Source: Crateriforma conspicua
GTDB lineage: Bacteria > Planctomycetota > Planctomycetia > Pirellulales > Pirellulaceae
DNA: 64,000 nucleotides
Assembly: GCF_007752935.1 (NCBI RefSeq)
Contig: NZ_CP036319.1
Location: 3,906,001 to 3,970,000, forward strand
Direction of reading: 5' to 3'
Shown: positions 45,068 through 53,781 of the stretch, piece after piece
How positions within the stretch are numbered: position 1 is the stretch's first letter
Layout: every line of letters begins with the position of its first letter
Program-made: the position numbers and the translations under genes
The notes under the pieces: model-generated
Database searches by the model: none
What the model was told of the DNA's origin: nothing
Seen by the model: only the letters and a program-made list of their open reading frames with translations

Positions 45068-46081
45068 ATGTGCAGTGCAGGTGACGGTGAAGATCACCGT
45101 GGCGGCTTTACGTTGGTTGAACTGTTGGTCGTGATCGCGATCATCGGGGTGTTGGTATCACTGCTTCTGCCCGCGGTGCAGGCTTCACGCGAAGCCGCCC
45201 GCCGCATGGATTGTGGAAATCGCACACGCCAAATCGCATTGGCGGTCCACAACTATCACTCGGCCTTCAAATACCTGCCGCGTGCGTGGTGGTTGGAAAC
45301 GCCGCCGGACCGACCATTCAACGGCGGCAATTGGATGATGGCCATCCTGCCGCAAATGGAACAAGAAGGTTTGTATGACCAACTGGATCGCCGATTTCTG
45401 TCGGTCGACCAACTGAGTCCCGACAACGTGACGTTGTTGCAGACGACGATGCAATCGTTTCTCTGTCCTTCGTCGCCGGGCAACCCGGATTCGCGTCGCT
45501 ACACCTTCAATTCGACGCCTGCAGGATTGCCTTTCACGGCGACCGACCTGGCGCCGTCGGATTACACACCCACGACCGGCGTGCGGGGCACCTATGCGAA
45601 CTTTGCTTATGGCCCCGAGCTAAAAGGCAACCGCGAAGGCGTCTTGCAAGTGGTCAGCGAAGCATTCGGGGGTGAACATGACGGCCGATTCGCAGATGTG
45701 ATTGATGGATTGTCACAAACGATCATGTTCGGCGAACGAACCGGCGGGAACGTTGTCTACAGCGGACGTCGAGTCGATCCGATTGCGACCAAAAACCTGA
45801 TCGGCTTGGAAGGCGGCGGTTGGGGCGACTTACTGAACGGCGAACATTGGTTGCAAGGATCGTTGCAAGGCGGATTGAGCTGGCCGCCACAGGGCGGACC
45901 CTGTGCGATCAATTGCACCAACGCACGCGGCTTCGGTTTCTACAGCTTTCATCCCGGTGGATGCCACTTTGCCAAGGCCGATGGATCGGTCGGACTGATC
46001 GATGCAAACGTGGACCCCGAGGTCTTCGCGGCTCAGATCACGCGTCGCGGCGGAGAGGTTTTCTCGATCGATGGAAACTGA
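45068..46081 (+). CDS. DUF1559 protein with prepilin N-terminal cleavage/methylation signal
   Basis: A 337-aa protein of the large planctomycete DUF1559 family. The type IV prepilin signal is GGFTLVELLVVIAIIGVLVSLLLP, with peptidase cleavage expected after the Gly pair. The conserved head of the family follows (QASREAARRMDCGNRTRQIA, LAVHNYHSAFKYLPRA), and the H-GG-aDGSv block ends it (SFHPGGCHFAKADGSVGLI). Family members are thought to be pseudopilin- or surface-appendage-like; dozens of copies per genome are common. The downstream lipoprotein gene begins 4 bp after its stop, a pairing seen repeatedly in this phylum. Confidence 0.93.
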   Translation: MCSAGDGEDHRGGFTLVELLVVIAIIGVLVSLLLPAVQASREAARRMDCGNRTRQIALAVHNYHSAFKYLPRAWWLETPPDRPFNGGNWMMAILPQMEQEGLYDQLDRRFLSVDQLSPDNVTLLQTTMQSFLCPSSPGNPDSRRYTFNSTPAGLPFTATDLAPSDYTPTTGVRGTYANFAYGPELKGNREGVLQVVSEAFGGEHDGRFADVIDGLSQTIMFGERTGGNVVYSGRRVDPIATKNLIGLEGGGWGDLLNGEHWLQGSLQGGLSWPPQGGPCAINCTNARGFGFYSFHPGGCHFAKADGSVGLIDANVDPEVFAAQITRRGGEVFSIDGN

Positions 46082-46085
46082 TGGC

Positions 46086-46568
46086 ATGCGGATGAAAGCC
46101 GACGATGCTTACCACCGATCACCGCACCCGGCCGATAGGTTTCCAGGCGCGAAACAGGTGTGCACGGTCTTACTTTTGGTCGCGATGCCGTTGTTCATCG
46201 TCGGCTGTGGTTCCAGCCGGCAACCGGGTGACTTGGTGCCGATCACCGGACTCGTCACCGTCGATGGCGATCCGGCCCAAGGTGTGGTGATCCAGCTGCA
46301 TCCGCCTCAGCCTGACCCACCGCTGGCGCAAGCCATCACGGACGCCGAAGGTCGCTTCGCAATCAGCACGCGGACCGCCGGCGATGGCGCGACCCCGGGA
46401 AGTTACGACGTGACGTTTGTTTGGAGCACGTTCAATGCCGTCACGCGATCACAAGAAGGCGATAAGCTGAACGGTCGCTATGCGGATCCGTCAAGCACGT
46501 CCATCCACTGGGACGTCCCCGATGCGGATTCTTGGGACGCCGGAACAATCACGTTGTCGACCGAATAA
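46086..46568 (+). CDS. Small lipoprotein with carboxypeptidase-regulatory-like fold
   Basis: A 160-aa lipoprotein. ATG 46086 is the first start after the DUF1559 stop; a second ATG follows at 46092. The signal ends in a lipobox (LFIVGC), with CGSSRQPGD at the start of the mature part. The remainder resembles a transthyretin/carboxypeptidase-regulatory beta-sandwich: TGLVTVDGDPAQGVVIQL, TDAEGRFAIST, GSYDVTFVW. It is encoded directly behind a DUF1559 gene, and such pairs are frequent in planctomycetes. The function is unknown, perhaps surface assembly. Confidence 0.82.
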   Translation: MRMKADDAYHRSPHPADRFPGAKQVCTVLLLVAMPLFIVGCGSSRQPGDLVPITGLVTVDGDPAQGVVIQLHPPQPDPPLAQAITDAEGRFAISTRTAGDGATPGSYDVTFVWSTFNAVTRSQEGDKLNGRYADPSSTSIHWDVPDADSWDAGTITLSTE

Positions 46569-46592
46569 CCAGCCCGAACCGCCGTCACGGTC

Positions 46593-47807
46593 TCACTTGG
46601 CTTGATCGGCCGATGACTTTTCGGCCCAGGCCTGTTCAGCGGCACGCCGGATTTCGACCAGATCGCGATTGTTGGCATCCGCGATTTCTGCGGCATCGTC
46701 GTGTTCAACGGTGAAGCGTTCTTGACCATCGGGCAACTGAACCACTTTGCCGCGAACCGGCCCCCACGCGGTGTCAACGTTCTCGGCGCGTCGGACCAAC
46801 TTGCTGCGATTCATCGTCTGCTTGCGAATGCCGATCGATGTGGTGTGTCGAAACAGAATGGATTCCAGCACACCAACGCGGCTGGGCGGTGCGATGACAT
46901 TCAAGATGACCGCCGCGCGTCCCTTTTTCATCGTGCAAGGAATCTGGAAAACGTCCAGCGCGCCGGCATTCAGCAATCGCCGACAAGCATCGGCGACTTG
47001 TTCGGCCGAACAGTCGTCCAAGTTGGTTTCCATCACCGCGACTTGATCAAACTGCGTTCCGGCCGCCGCCAACATTGCGTCGTCCTGTATCTCGCCTTGA
47101 TAGACACGCAACACGTTCGCTTGGGCATCCAAGTCCATCGTTCCGGCACCATAGCCGACCTTTTGAATCGTCATCGACGGCAACGGACCAAACCCACGCG
47201 AAGTCGCTTTCAAAATGGCGGCTCCCGTCGGCGTGGTCAGTTCGGCGCGGATCGATGATCCGGCGATCGGCACATCACGTAAGATTTCGGCGGTCGCCGG
47301 TGCCGGTACCGAAACCCGTCCGTGTGCGATCGTGACTTCGCCTGTTCCGGTGGGCACCGCCGACGCCATCACGGCATCGACGCCCAACTGTGTCATCGCA
47401 ACCGCGGTGCCCACGATATCGGCGATCGAATCAATCGCGCCGACTTCGTGAAAGTGGACCTTCTGCAGCGTCGTTCCGTGCACTTTGGCCTCCGCCTCCG
47501 CGACGACGTGAAAGATCTTCTTGGCCAAGGCTTTTGCATCGTCATCGATTTTGTCGCCCGCATCGATCATTTCTTCGATGTGGTGTAGATGCCGGTGCGC
47601 GTGTTCCGGCGGATGTTCGATATGGACGTGGACCGCGCGAAAGCCCTTCTTTTTTACTTCATCAGCGGTGATCGCGACGTCGGGCAGCCCCATCGAACGC
47701 ACGGCGTCTTGGATTTCGTTAACGTCGACACCCAAGTCGACCAACGCGCCCAAGGTCATGTCGCCACTGATGCCACTGAGACAATCAAAATACAGAACGC
47801 GAGCCAT
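46593..47807 (-). CDS. larC: Nickel-pincer cofactor biosynthesis protein LarC
   Basis: A 404-aa CTP-dependent cyclometallase family protein that inserts nickel into the pyridinium dithiocarboxylate precursor to form the LarA cofactor. It opens MARVLYFDCLSGISGDMTLG, the family start, and contains a His-rich metal segment (HIEHPPEHAHRHLHHIEEM), VHFHEVGAIDSIADIVG and TNLDDCSAEQV. In the Lactobacillus system the protein is made by programmed frameshifting of two ORFs, whereas here it is one continuous frame. A LarA-type gene lies at 23.6 kb; larB and larE are not seen in this window. It is convergent with the lipoprotein gene. Confidence 0.93.
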   Translation of the reverse strand: MARVLYFDCLSGISGDMTLGALVDLGVDVNEIQDAVRSMGLPDVAITADEVKKKGFRAVHVHIEHPPEHAHRHLHHIEEMIDAGDKIDDDAKALAKKIFHVVAEAEAKVHGTTLQKVHFHEVGAIDSIADIVGTAVAMTQLGVDAVMASAVPTGTGEVTIAHGRVSVPAPATAEILRDVPIAGSSIRAELTTPTGAAILKATSRGFGPLPSMTIQKVGYGAGTMDLDAQANVLRVYQGEIQDDAMLAAAGTQFDQVAVMETNLDDCSAEQVADACRRLLNAGALDVFQIPCTMKKGRAAVILNVIAPPSRVGVLESILFRHTTSIGIRKQTMNRSKLVRRAENVDTAWGPVRGKVVQLPDGQERFTVEHDDAAEIADANNRDLVEIRRAAEQAWAEKSSADQAK

Positions 47808-48085
47808 CAGAATTGCCAACCATGATCCGGCGAGGTGTCGGGGCCGTCCGAATCATGCCGGAGCCCGCGGGACCACCGCGTCGGGATGCGGGGGAAGTGG
47901 GGTGGGGAATAGGTTTGACGCCGAACCCACCATCGCGAACGAATCGAAATCGACCGATGGAATCCGACGTCTATGCCCCAGCTTTACGCCCCGCCGCGTC
48001 TTTGAACAGACCCGCAAAGGATCGGAAACGACGATGCATCCGTGGAAGCGACCTGGCTGAACCAGCGGATCAACCACCGATCAGA

Positions 48086-48967
48086 TCAACCGCGACGATA
48101 ACGCCACATGCAACGCAGTGCGCTGACCGCGTCACGCCAACCGATCTTTTTGCCTTCGTCATAACCGCGCGCCGTGTAGGTGGTCGGAACTTCGATCACT
48201 TGACCGCCCAGTGCGGCGACTTTCGCGGTGATCTCCGGCTCGAACCCGAACCGACATTCCTTCAGCGCGATGGACCGCAGGAACTCCCCGCGGAACGCTT
48301 TGTGACAGGTTTCCATGTCGGTCAGTTTCAGACCGGTCAGACGGTTGCTGATCGCCGTCAGCGTTCCGTTACCCAAGCGATGCAGGAAGTGATCCTTGTT
48401 CCGCGAATCCAGATATCGCGATCCGTACACCGCGTCGGCTTTGCCTTCCAAGACCGGCCAGATGACTCGCAACAGGTCGGCGGGATCATATTCCAGATCG
48501 GCGTCTTGAATCGCCACGACTTTACCGCGACTGTGTCGAATGCCCAGCCGAACGGCGGATCCCTTGCCGTGGTTTCGACGTCGAAACAGGACCCGGCGAT
48601 TGCGACGCTGGGGCAATGCCTTCAACCAATCCGTGGTGCCGTCCGTGCTGGCATCATCGATGACGACGATTTCGGTGGCCGGCGGCATGACTTGGTCCAA
48701 TCGTTCCAAGACCTCGGGCAACGAATCACGTTCGTTGTACACGGGCACCACGACGGTCACGTCATACTGATCCACCGCTTCGGTGTCTTGGGCGATGCAG
48801 TTGGCTTGGGCGATCAGATCCATCGCATCGTCGATCCGCTGCAGCATTTGGTCGGGGTCGACGACCAGTGTGTCGGTATCAAAATCGTCAAAGACGTGCG
48901 GTGCGTCGACATCCAAGGCAGACAGTCGGTTTCCCATCGGGCCGTTATCCATTGGGCGGCTGTGCAT
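48086..48967 (-). CDS. Glycosyltransferase family 2, dolichol/polyprenyl-phosphate sugar type
   Basis: A 293-aa enzyme, start at ATG 48967 (in-frame ATGs at 48952 and 48937 also possible; the frame opens farther up at 49186 in non-coding-looking sequence). After an N-terminal 60-residue extension the GT-A core shows VTVVVPVYNERDSLPEVLERL, VVIDDASTDGT, GKGSAVRLGIRHSRGKVVAIQDADLEYDP (including the acceptor/metal DAD segment) and GLKLTDMETCHKAFR. The pattern resembles DPM1/polyprenyl-phosphate glucosyl- or mannosyltransferases used in cell-surface glycosylation. No membrane anchor is seen. The donor sugar is unknown. Confidence 0.88.
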   Translation of the reverse strand: MHSRPMDNGPMGNRLSALDVDAPHVFDDFDTDTLVVDPDQMLQRIDDAMDLIAQANCIAQDTEAVDQYDVTVVVPVYNERDSLPEVLERLDQVMPPATEIVVIDDASTDGTTDWLKALPQRRNRRVLFRRRNHGKGSAVRLGIRHSRGKVVAIQDADLEYDPADLLRVIWPVLEGKADAVYGSRYLDSRNKDHFLHRLGNGTLTAISNRLTGLKLTDMETCHKAFRGEFLRSIALKECRFGFEPEITAKVAALGGQVIEVPTTYTARGYDEGKKIGWRDAVSALRCMWRYRRG

Positions 48968-49352
48968 CGGGGCAAGCCCTTCAAATTTGCAACAATGCGT
49001 TCGACCGTCAAAACCGGCCGAGCGTTGAAAAAGATTCGGGCACCACGCGCTGCCCAAGCAAACATGGGTCGGAAACCAATTGGACGCCTCATTTTGTTCA
49101 CTTCCCGGCCAACTGGGTGCCCCTCGGATGTTCAATTGCAACGGCTGTGGCGAAACTGTCGGATCCGCACCGTGGGGCCGAATCAACGCCGTCGGATTCT
49201 TTCGCCTCAGGAATCATCCGGCGCTGCCTAGCGTCGCGGGGCGATAGCAACAACAATTCCACTTCCGGCGACGTCCGTCGCTACTGGGCCCCCGTGTGGC
49301 CCGGACCGATGACCTTGTTCACTCGATTGTCAACGCGTCGACCCGGCGGCCC
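48968..49352. other. Divergent intergenic region
   Basis: The space between the glycosyltransferase and the antiporter. Open frames cross it as N-terminal extensions of both, but the residues they would add lack family features. It should hold two divergent promoters; I do not see a clear operator or attenuator. Confidence 0.45.
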
Positions 49353-51206
49353 ATGGATCTCCTTTTTTATCTCGCCCTGGTACCTTCACTCGGCAGCGCC
49401 GCACAGTGGCTGGCGCACCGGACGAATTTGCCCAGCATTCTGTTGTTGCTGCTGTTCGGCGTCGGCCTGGGCCAATTCATCAATCCCGATGATTTTCTGG
49501 CCGAACTGACCGGCGGCGACGCCACGGCAGGCCCCAAATTGCTGTTCCCGCTGGTTTCGCTGTCGGTGGGCATCATCATGTTCGAAGGCGGGCTGTCGCT
49601 ACGTCTGGAAGAACTGCGTGAATCCGGCAGCGCGGCATTGCGATTGGTGACGATCGGTGCGGCCGTCACGATGGCGGGGGTGACGATCGCGGCACACCAG
49701 ATCCTGGATTTCCCCTGGCGGATGAGCCTGTTGTTGGGGGCGATCCTGGTGGTCACCGGTCCGACGGTGATCGGACCTTTGCTGCGTCACGTTCGTCCGT
49801 CCCGCCGCGTCGCATCGGCGTTGAAGTGGGAAGGCATCGTGATCGACCCGATCGGTGCGGTCTTGGCCGTGCTGGTTTTTGAACAAGCGTTTTTGCATGG
49901 GGACGATCCGTCGCTGCGAATCGCTTTGGGCATGCTGGCCTGGACATCGCTGGTCGGTGTCGTCTTGGGCGTGCTAAGTGGTTGGCTGATGACGCTGGTG
50001 CTGCGGAAGTTTTGGCTTCCCGACATGCTGCACGGCGTCGCCGCGTTGTCGTTCGCGTTGTTGATGTACGCCATCAGCGATCAACTGGCACACGAATCCG
50101 GTCTGATCACGGTCACCGTGATGGGCATATGGTTGATCAATCAAAAACAGGTCGACGTCGAACACGTCGTTGAACTGAAGGAGAACTTGCGAACGCTACT
50201 GATCGGATGCCTGTTCGTGCTGTTGGGGTCACGAGTCGACATCAACAACGTGATCGAAATCGGTTGGCCCGGCCTGCTGTTCTTGGGCGTTTTGATTTTG
50301 GTGGTGCGTCCGCTGTCGGTGTATCTGTCGCTGATCGGAAGCCCGCTGAATTACCGCGAACAAACCTTCATCGCCGGCCTTGCGCCGCGTGGAATCGTCG
50401 CCGCGGCGGTCAGCAGTATCTTTGCATTGGAACTGCAGCGCAATGCGGTCGAAGGCGATGTCGCCAGCGCGGATCAACTGGTCACCGTTACCTTCCTGGT
50501 CATCGTCGGTACCGTGGCCGTCTATGGCATGTTGGCTTCACCACTGGCCAAGTTCTTGCAACTGGCTGATGAGAACAATCACGGGGTTCTGATCGCCGGT
50601 GCGGATGCTTGGGTGCGTGAATTTGCCAGTGAATTGCAGGCCAACCAAGTCCACGTGATGTTGGTCGACACGAACTACAACAAGATCTCGCAAGCCAAGA
50701 TGGACGGGCTGGGCGGCGTGTGCATGAACATTTTGAATGAGCATGCCCGCGAAGAACTGAACTTGGCGGGCATCGGCCGCATGATGGCCATGACGCCCAA
50801 CGATGAAGTCAACACGTTGTCGTTGCGTGAATGCCGCACGCTGTTCGACCGATCGCGTTTGTACCAGTTGACGTTCAGCCTGAAAAACTCACACGGCCGT
50901 CGTGGGCTGACAAAAAACTTGCTGGGCCGTGAATTGTTCGGCGAAGGGATGACGTTCTCGGCGATCGCGGCGATGTACCAAGCCGGCGCGACGTTCAAGT
51001 CCACCAAGCTGACCGATGCGTTCACCTACGACGACTTCATGGAACGCTACGGTGAAGACACGGTTTTGCTGTGCGTCATCAAGGATGACAATAGCCTGTC
51101 GATCAATACGGTCGGCGATCCTTTGCGTCCGGTGTCGGGTCAAACCGTATTGGCACTGGTCCACTCGGTTCCCGTCCCGCCCGATCACGCGGTGATGCAG
51201 TCGTGA
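49353..51206 (+). CDS. Cation/proton antiporter (CPA1/NhaP-like) with C-terminal RCK/TrkA-N domain
   Basis: A 617-aa membrane protein. ATG 49353 begins a first helix MDLLFYLALVPSLGSAAQW; the frame opens at 49296. About 12 membrane helices follow, with antiporter features such as FPLVSLSVGIIMFEGGL, TGPTVIGPLLRHVRPS and LAPRGIVAAAVSSIFALEL. The C-terminal 200 residues are a Rossmann-like TrkA-N/RCK regulatory domain (HGVLIAGADAWVREFA, VHVMLVDTNYNKISQ, and MMAMTPNDEVNTLS). It probably exchanges Na+ or K+ for protons for pH and salt homeostasis, fitting a marine lifestyle. The stop overlaps the GTG of the following membrane gene (GTGA). Confidence 0.92.
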   Translation: MDLLFYLALVPSLGSAAQWLAHRTNLPSILLLLLFGVGLGQFINPDDFLAELTGGDATAGPKLLFPLVSLSVGIIMFEGGLSLRLEELRESGSAALRLVTIGAAVTMAGVTIAAHQILDFPWRMSLLLGAILVVTGPTVIGPLLRHVRPSRRVASALKWEGIVIDPIGAVLAVLVFEQAFLHGDDPSLRIALGMLAWTSLVGVVLGVLSGWLMTLVLRKFWLPDMLHGVAALSFALLMYAISDQLAHESGLITVTVMGIWLINQKQVDVEHVVELKENLRTLLIGCLFVLLGSRVDINNVIEIGWPGLLFLGVLILVVRPLSVYLSLIGSPLNYREQTFIAGLAPRGIVAAAVSSIFALELQRNAVEGDVASADQLVTVTFLVIVGTVAVYGMLASPLAKFLQLADENNHGVLIAGADAWVREFASELQANQVHVMLVDTNYNKISQAKMDGLGGVCMNILNEHAREELNLAGIGRMMAMTPNDEVNTLSLRECRTLFDRSRLYQLTFSLKNSHGRRGLTKNLLGRELFGEGMTFSAIAAMYQAGATFKSTKLTDAFTYDDFMERYGEDTVLLCVIKDDNSLSINTVGDPLRPVSGQTVLALVHSVPVPPDHAVMQS

Positions 51207-51871
51207 ATTTGCCCGATCCCTTTTCGTTGTGCGTCGCGTTGATGCCGCTGGCCGGTTACCTGTTGCTGATCGGCGGTTTGCGTCTGTCGGGACGACCGTT
51301 CGTGACAACGTCGGCGCGCGAAGCGGCATCGTTGGGCATCGCGGTGGCCGGTTTTGCCGCCATCGGTCCCGCCCAATTGTTTTTCCCTTCCGCCGCCGGT
51401 GCCCTTTTCGGTTGGCGTGTGTGGTTCATGCTGGCCGCGTTTTATGCATTGTGCGTGGCGTTGGTCTCCCTGACGACGCGGCCGCGAATCTGCATTCACG
51501 GCTTGCTGATCGACGAGGCCTTTCCGGCGGTTTGTCGCGCCGCGCGAACGATGGACGCGGACGTACAAACCGATGCCCGCGGCTTTCAAATCTTCTTTCC
51601 GCACCACGGCTTTCGATTCCGGCTGGATTCCCATCCGGGCGTCGACCACGTCAGCGTGATCGCGTTTGAACCCAATGTGACTGTCGGGTTTTGGTTCCAA
51701 TTTTTGAAAGCCATCCGGGGCGAAGTCGCTCAAACGCCCGTCGTGGCGGGCTCACGTGGCGTTGCGATGGTGGTCGCTGCGGTGCTGATTCTGGGTTTCT
51801 TGCTGTATCAAGCGGTTCCAAACCAAGAATTGCTGGTCGAAGGTTTCCGGCATTTTCTTTACCGCGAATAG
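51203..51871 (+). CDS. Hypothetical membrane protein coupled to the antiporter
   Basis: A 222-aa protein starting at a GTG whose GTGA overlaps the antiporter stop, so it is translationally coupled. It has an N-terminal membrane cluster (LCVALMPLAGYLLLIGGLRL, ASLGIAVAGFAAIGPAQLFF, VWFMLAAFYALCVALVSL), a soluble middle of about 110 residues with many aromatic and His residues, and a final membrane helix (GVAMVVAAVLILGFLLYQAV). I do not recognise a family. Gene coupling suggests an accessory subunit or regulator of the antiporter. Confidence 0.75.
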   Translation: MNLPDPFSLCVALMPLAGYLLLIGGLRLSGRPFVTTSAREAASLGIAVAGFAAIGPAQLFFPSAAGALFGWRVWFMLAAFYALCVALVSLTTRPRICIHGLLIDEAFPAVCRAARTMDADVQTDARGFQIFFPHHGFRFRLDSHPGVDHVSVIAFEPNVTVGFWFQFLKAIRGEVAQTPVVAGSRGVAMVVAAVLILGFLLYQAVPNQELLVEGFRHFLYRE

Positions 51872-52008
51872 CGTCGTCTGTTGCACGCTTGCTCTTGTCC
51901 GGTGGGCGGCGTGGCAGAAAAGGTCTTTGATTTTGTCGGGCAATTCCCCCCCACGGGACTGTCCGGTTCGTTAGACTGAACGAACGCGAAGGCGAATTGA
52001 GGTTACCG

Positions 52009-53352
52009 ATGGACGCATCGAGCGAAAATCTGGGGCACTCAGACGATCCGAGGGGCCAGCGGCGAACAGGTGCAGCGCGGCGTGAATCGCTGACCACCGA
52101 TTTTTCGCTGCCGAATCAAGCCGAGACGATTTGTGACGAAACGCCACCGGTGCTGGACAGTCCCCGGTACGAAATCTGTGGCCGCATCAATCGTGGCGGC
52201 ATGGGCATCATCTACCGTGCCCGCGACCTGACCTTATGCCGCGACGTTGTCGTCAAAGTTCTGCGGCAGGACCGGAACGATCAAGCCGGCGGCCTGGAAG
52301 ATTTCCAAAACGAATCGCAAGTCATCAGTTACCTGTCGCATCCCGGGGTCATTCCGATTTACGACCGCGGACGGTGCAATGACGGTCGCCCCTACCACGT
52401 GTTGAAACTGGTCGACGGCAAAACACTGGGCGACGTGTTGCGGCAAAAAACGATGCCACGTTTCCAGTTATTGAACGTCTTCGCCGACATCTGTGAAACG
52501 ATGGCGTTTGCGCATTCCAAGGGAATCATTCACTTGGACCTGAAGCCGTCCAACGTGATGGTCGGACCGTTTGGCGAAGTCCACGTGATGGACTGGGGAC
52601 TGGCACACTATCACAGCGATCAGCCGAATCCGCCGGAACTGAGCTGTCTGAGCAACGATTTTGAAAACCGTTCGCGGGTCCGTGGCACTCCGGAATACAT
52701 GGCGCCCGAACAGGCCGGTGGCGGTCAGGTCGGACCGGCGACCGATGTGTTTGGCTTGGGTGCGATTCTTTGCGAAATCTTGACGGGGCATCCGCCCTAC
52801 GAAGCGGACCATGTTCGAATCGTGTACCAGATGGCGCTGGACGCATCGCAGGGCCAGATCAAGGATCGTTTGCGGAACTGTGATTGCGATCCGAATTTGC
52901 GCCGGTTGGCCATCCGGTGCATGGCTTCGTCATCCGAGGACCGTCCGGCCGACGCGTTGGAGGTGGCTCAAGCGGTGGCGGATTACCACGAGACAGCTTT
53001 GGAACAACTGCGAAGCGACATGAATCGCTTTTTCGAATTGTCGCTGGACTTGTTTTGCATCGCTGATTTTCAAGGATTTTTCCAGCGGATCAACGGCAAT
53101 TTTTCACGCCTTCTTGGCTATGACGACCACGAGCTGAAGACGCGTCCCTTCATCGACTTTGTGCACCCCGAGGACCGTGAAAAAACGCGGGCGCAGATGA
53201 GTGTGCTGGATCGTGGAAAGCCCGTCGTCCGATTTCGAAACCGGTATCAACGCCGCGACGGTCGGTACGTCGTGCTGGAGTGGACCGCCAAAGCGATCCG
53301 CAGCGAAGGTGTCATCTTTGCCGTCGCGCGCGATGTCACCGAATTGACTTGA
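52009..53352 (+). CDS. Ser/Thr protein kinase with C-terminal PAS domain
   Basis: A 447-aa soluble kinase. ATG 52009 has a GAGG a few bases upstream. Kinase motifs: glycine loop [13 protein letters not shown] (59-71), the lysine in VVKVLRQ (83), the catalytic loop HLDLKPSN (175-182, Leu replacing the Arg of HRD), DWG in place of DFG (195-197), and [14 protein letters not shown] domain follows (about 325-447), with [41 protein letters not shown] and [11 protein letters not shown], which resemble ligand- or flavin-type PAS; no cofactor cysteine is apparent. The PAS domain probably tunes kinase activity. There is no membrane helix, so the signal would be cytoplasmic. Confidence 0.9.
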   Translation: MDASSENLGHSDDPRGQRRTGAARRESLTTDFSLPNQAETICDETPPVLDSPRYEICGRINRGGMGIIYRARDLTLCRDVVVKVLRQDRNDQAGGLEDFQNESQVISYLSHPGVIPIYDRGRCNDGRPYHVLKLVDGKTLGDVLRQKTMPRFQLLNVFADICETMAFAHSKGIIHLDLKPSNVMVGPFGEVHVMDWGLAHYHSDQPNPPELSCLSNDFENRSRVRGTPEYMAPEQAGGGQVGPATDVFGLGAILCEILTGHPPYEADHVRIVYQMALDASQGQIKDRLRNCDCDPNLRRLAIRCMASSSEDRPADALEVAQAVADYHETALEQLRSDMNRFFELSLDLFCIADFQGFFQRINGNFSRLLGYDDHELKTRPFIDFVHPEDREKTRAQMSVLDRGKPVVRFRNRYQRRDGRYVVLEWTAKAIRSEGVIFAVARDVTELT

Positions 53353-53781
53353 CGCCGGGCGTTGGGGGGCACGCAAATGTCCGCCGCAATTTCGGGGAAT
53401 TTAATGGCGACCGGTGTCGCCGGAAACCGAAAGTTGCTCTTGCTGGCTCGTTGCTCGGGCCTAAGATGACAACGCGGGTCGAAGAAACCCGCACCGATTT
53501 TGGCCGTCTTTTCGGCAGAGGGATCATTTTTAGGGTTCGCCCTCGTCACCAAAGGCTTGTGCAGTAGCACGCTGAGACGAGCGCGTTTCTCCCAGCGGCT
53601 CCATCATGCCGCCGACCGGTCAAAATCATTTTGCCGATGGGAAGGGTTAACGCCCGACTCGTCGGTTTTTTTTTGCGCCGCTAGAATCGCCCCGCCGTTC
53701 CCAACGGGGCCCCGCTGCTGCGTGTCTTGGTTTCGCCACCGGCCCCGCCCCGCCATTCTCTTTTCGATAAAGATAACGGGC
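53353..53781. other. Intergenic region between the kinase and ligA
   Basis: No gene is supported; the ligA frame is open back to 53500 but the added 94 residues lack DNA ligase features. It holds a T-rich run (53666-53674) preceded by a short hairpin and a purine/pyrimidine-skewed segment near 53740-53780. Confidence 0.45.
53654..53674 (+). terminator. Weak hairpin followed by nine T residues
   Basis: The arms ccga and tcgg enclose ctcg, and a run of nine T's follows directly. The stem is only 4 bp, but the T-run is the longest in the window. It could end transcripts reading through from the kinase gene, about 300 bp upstream. Confidence 0.35.
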
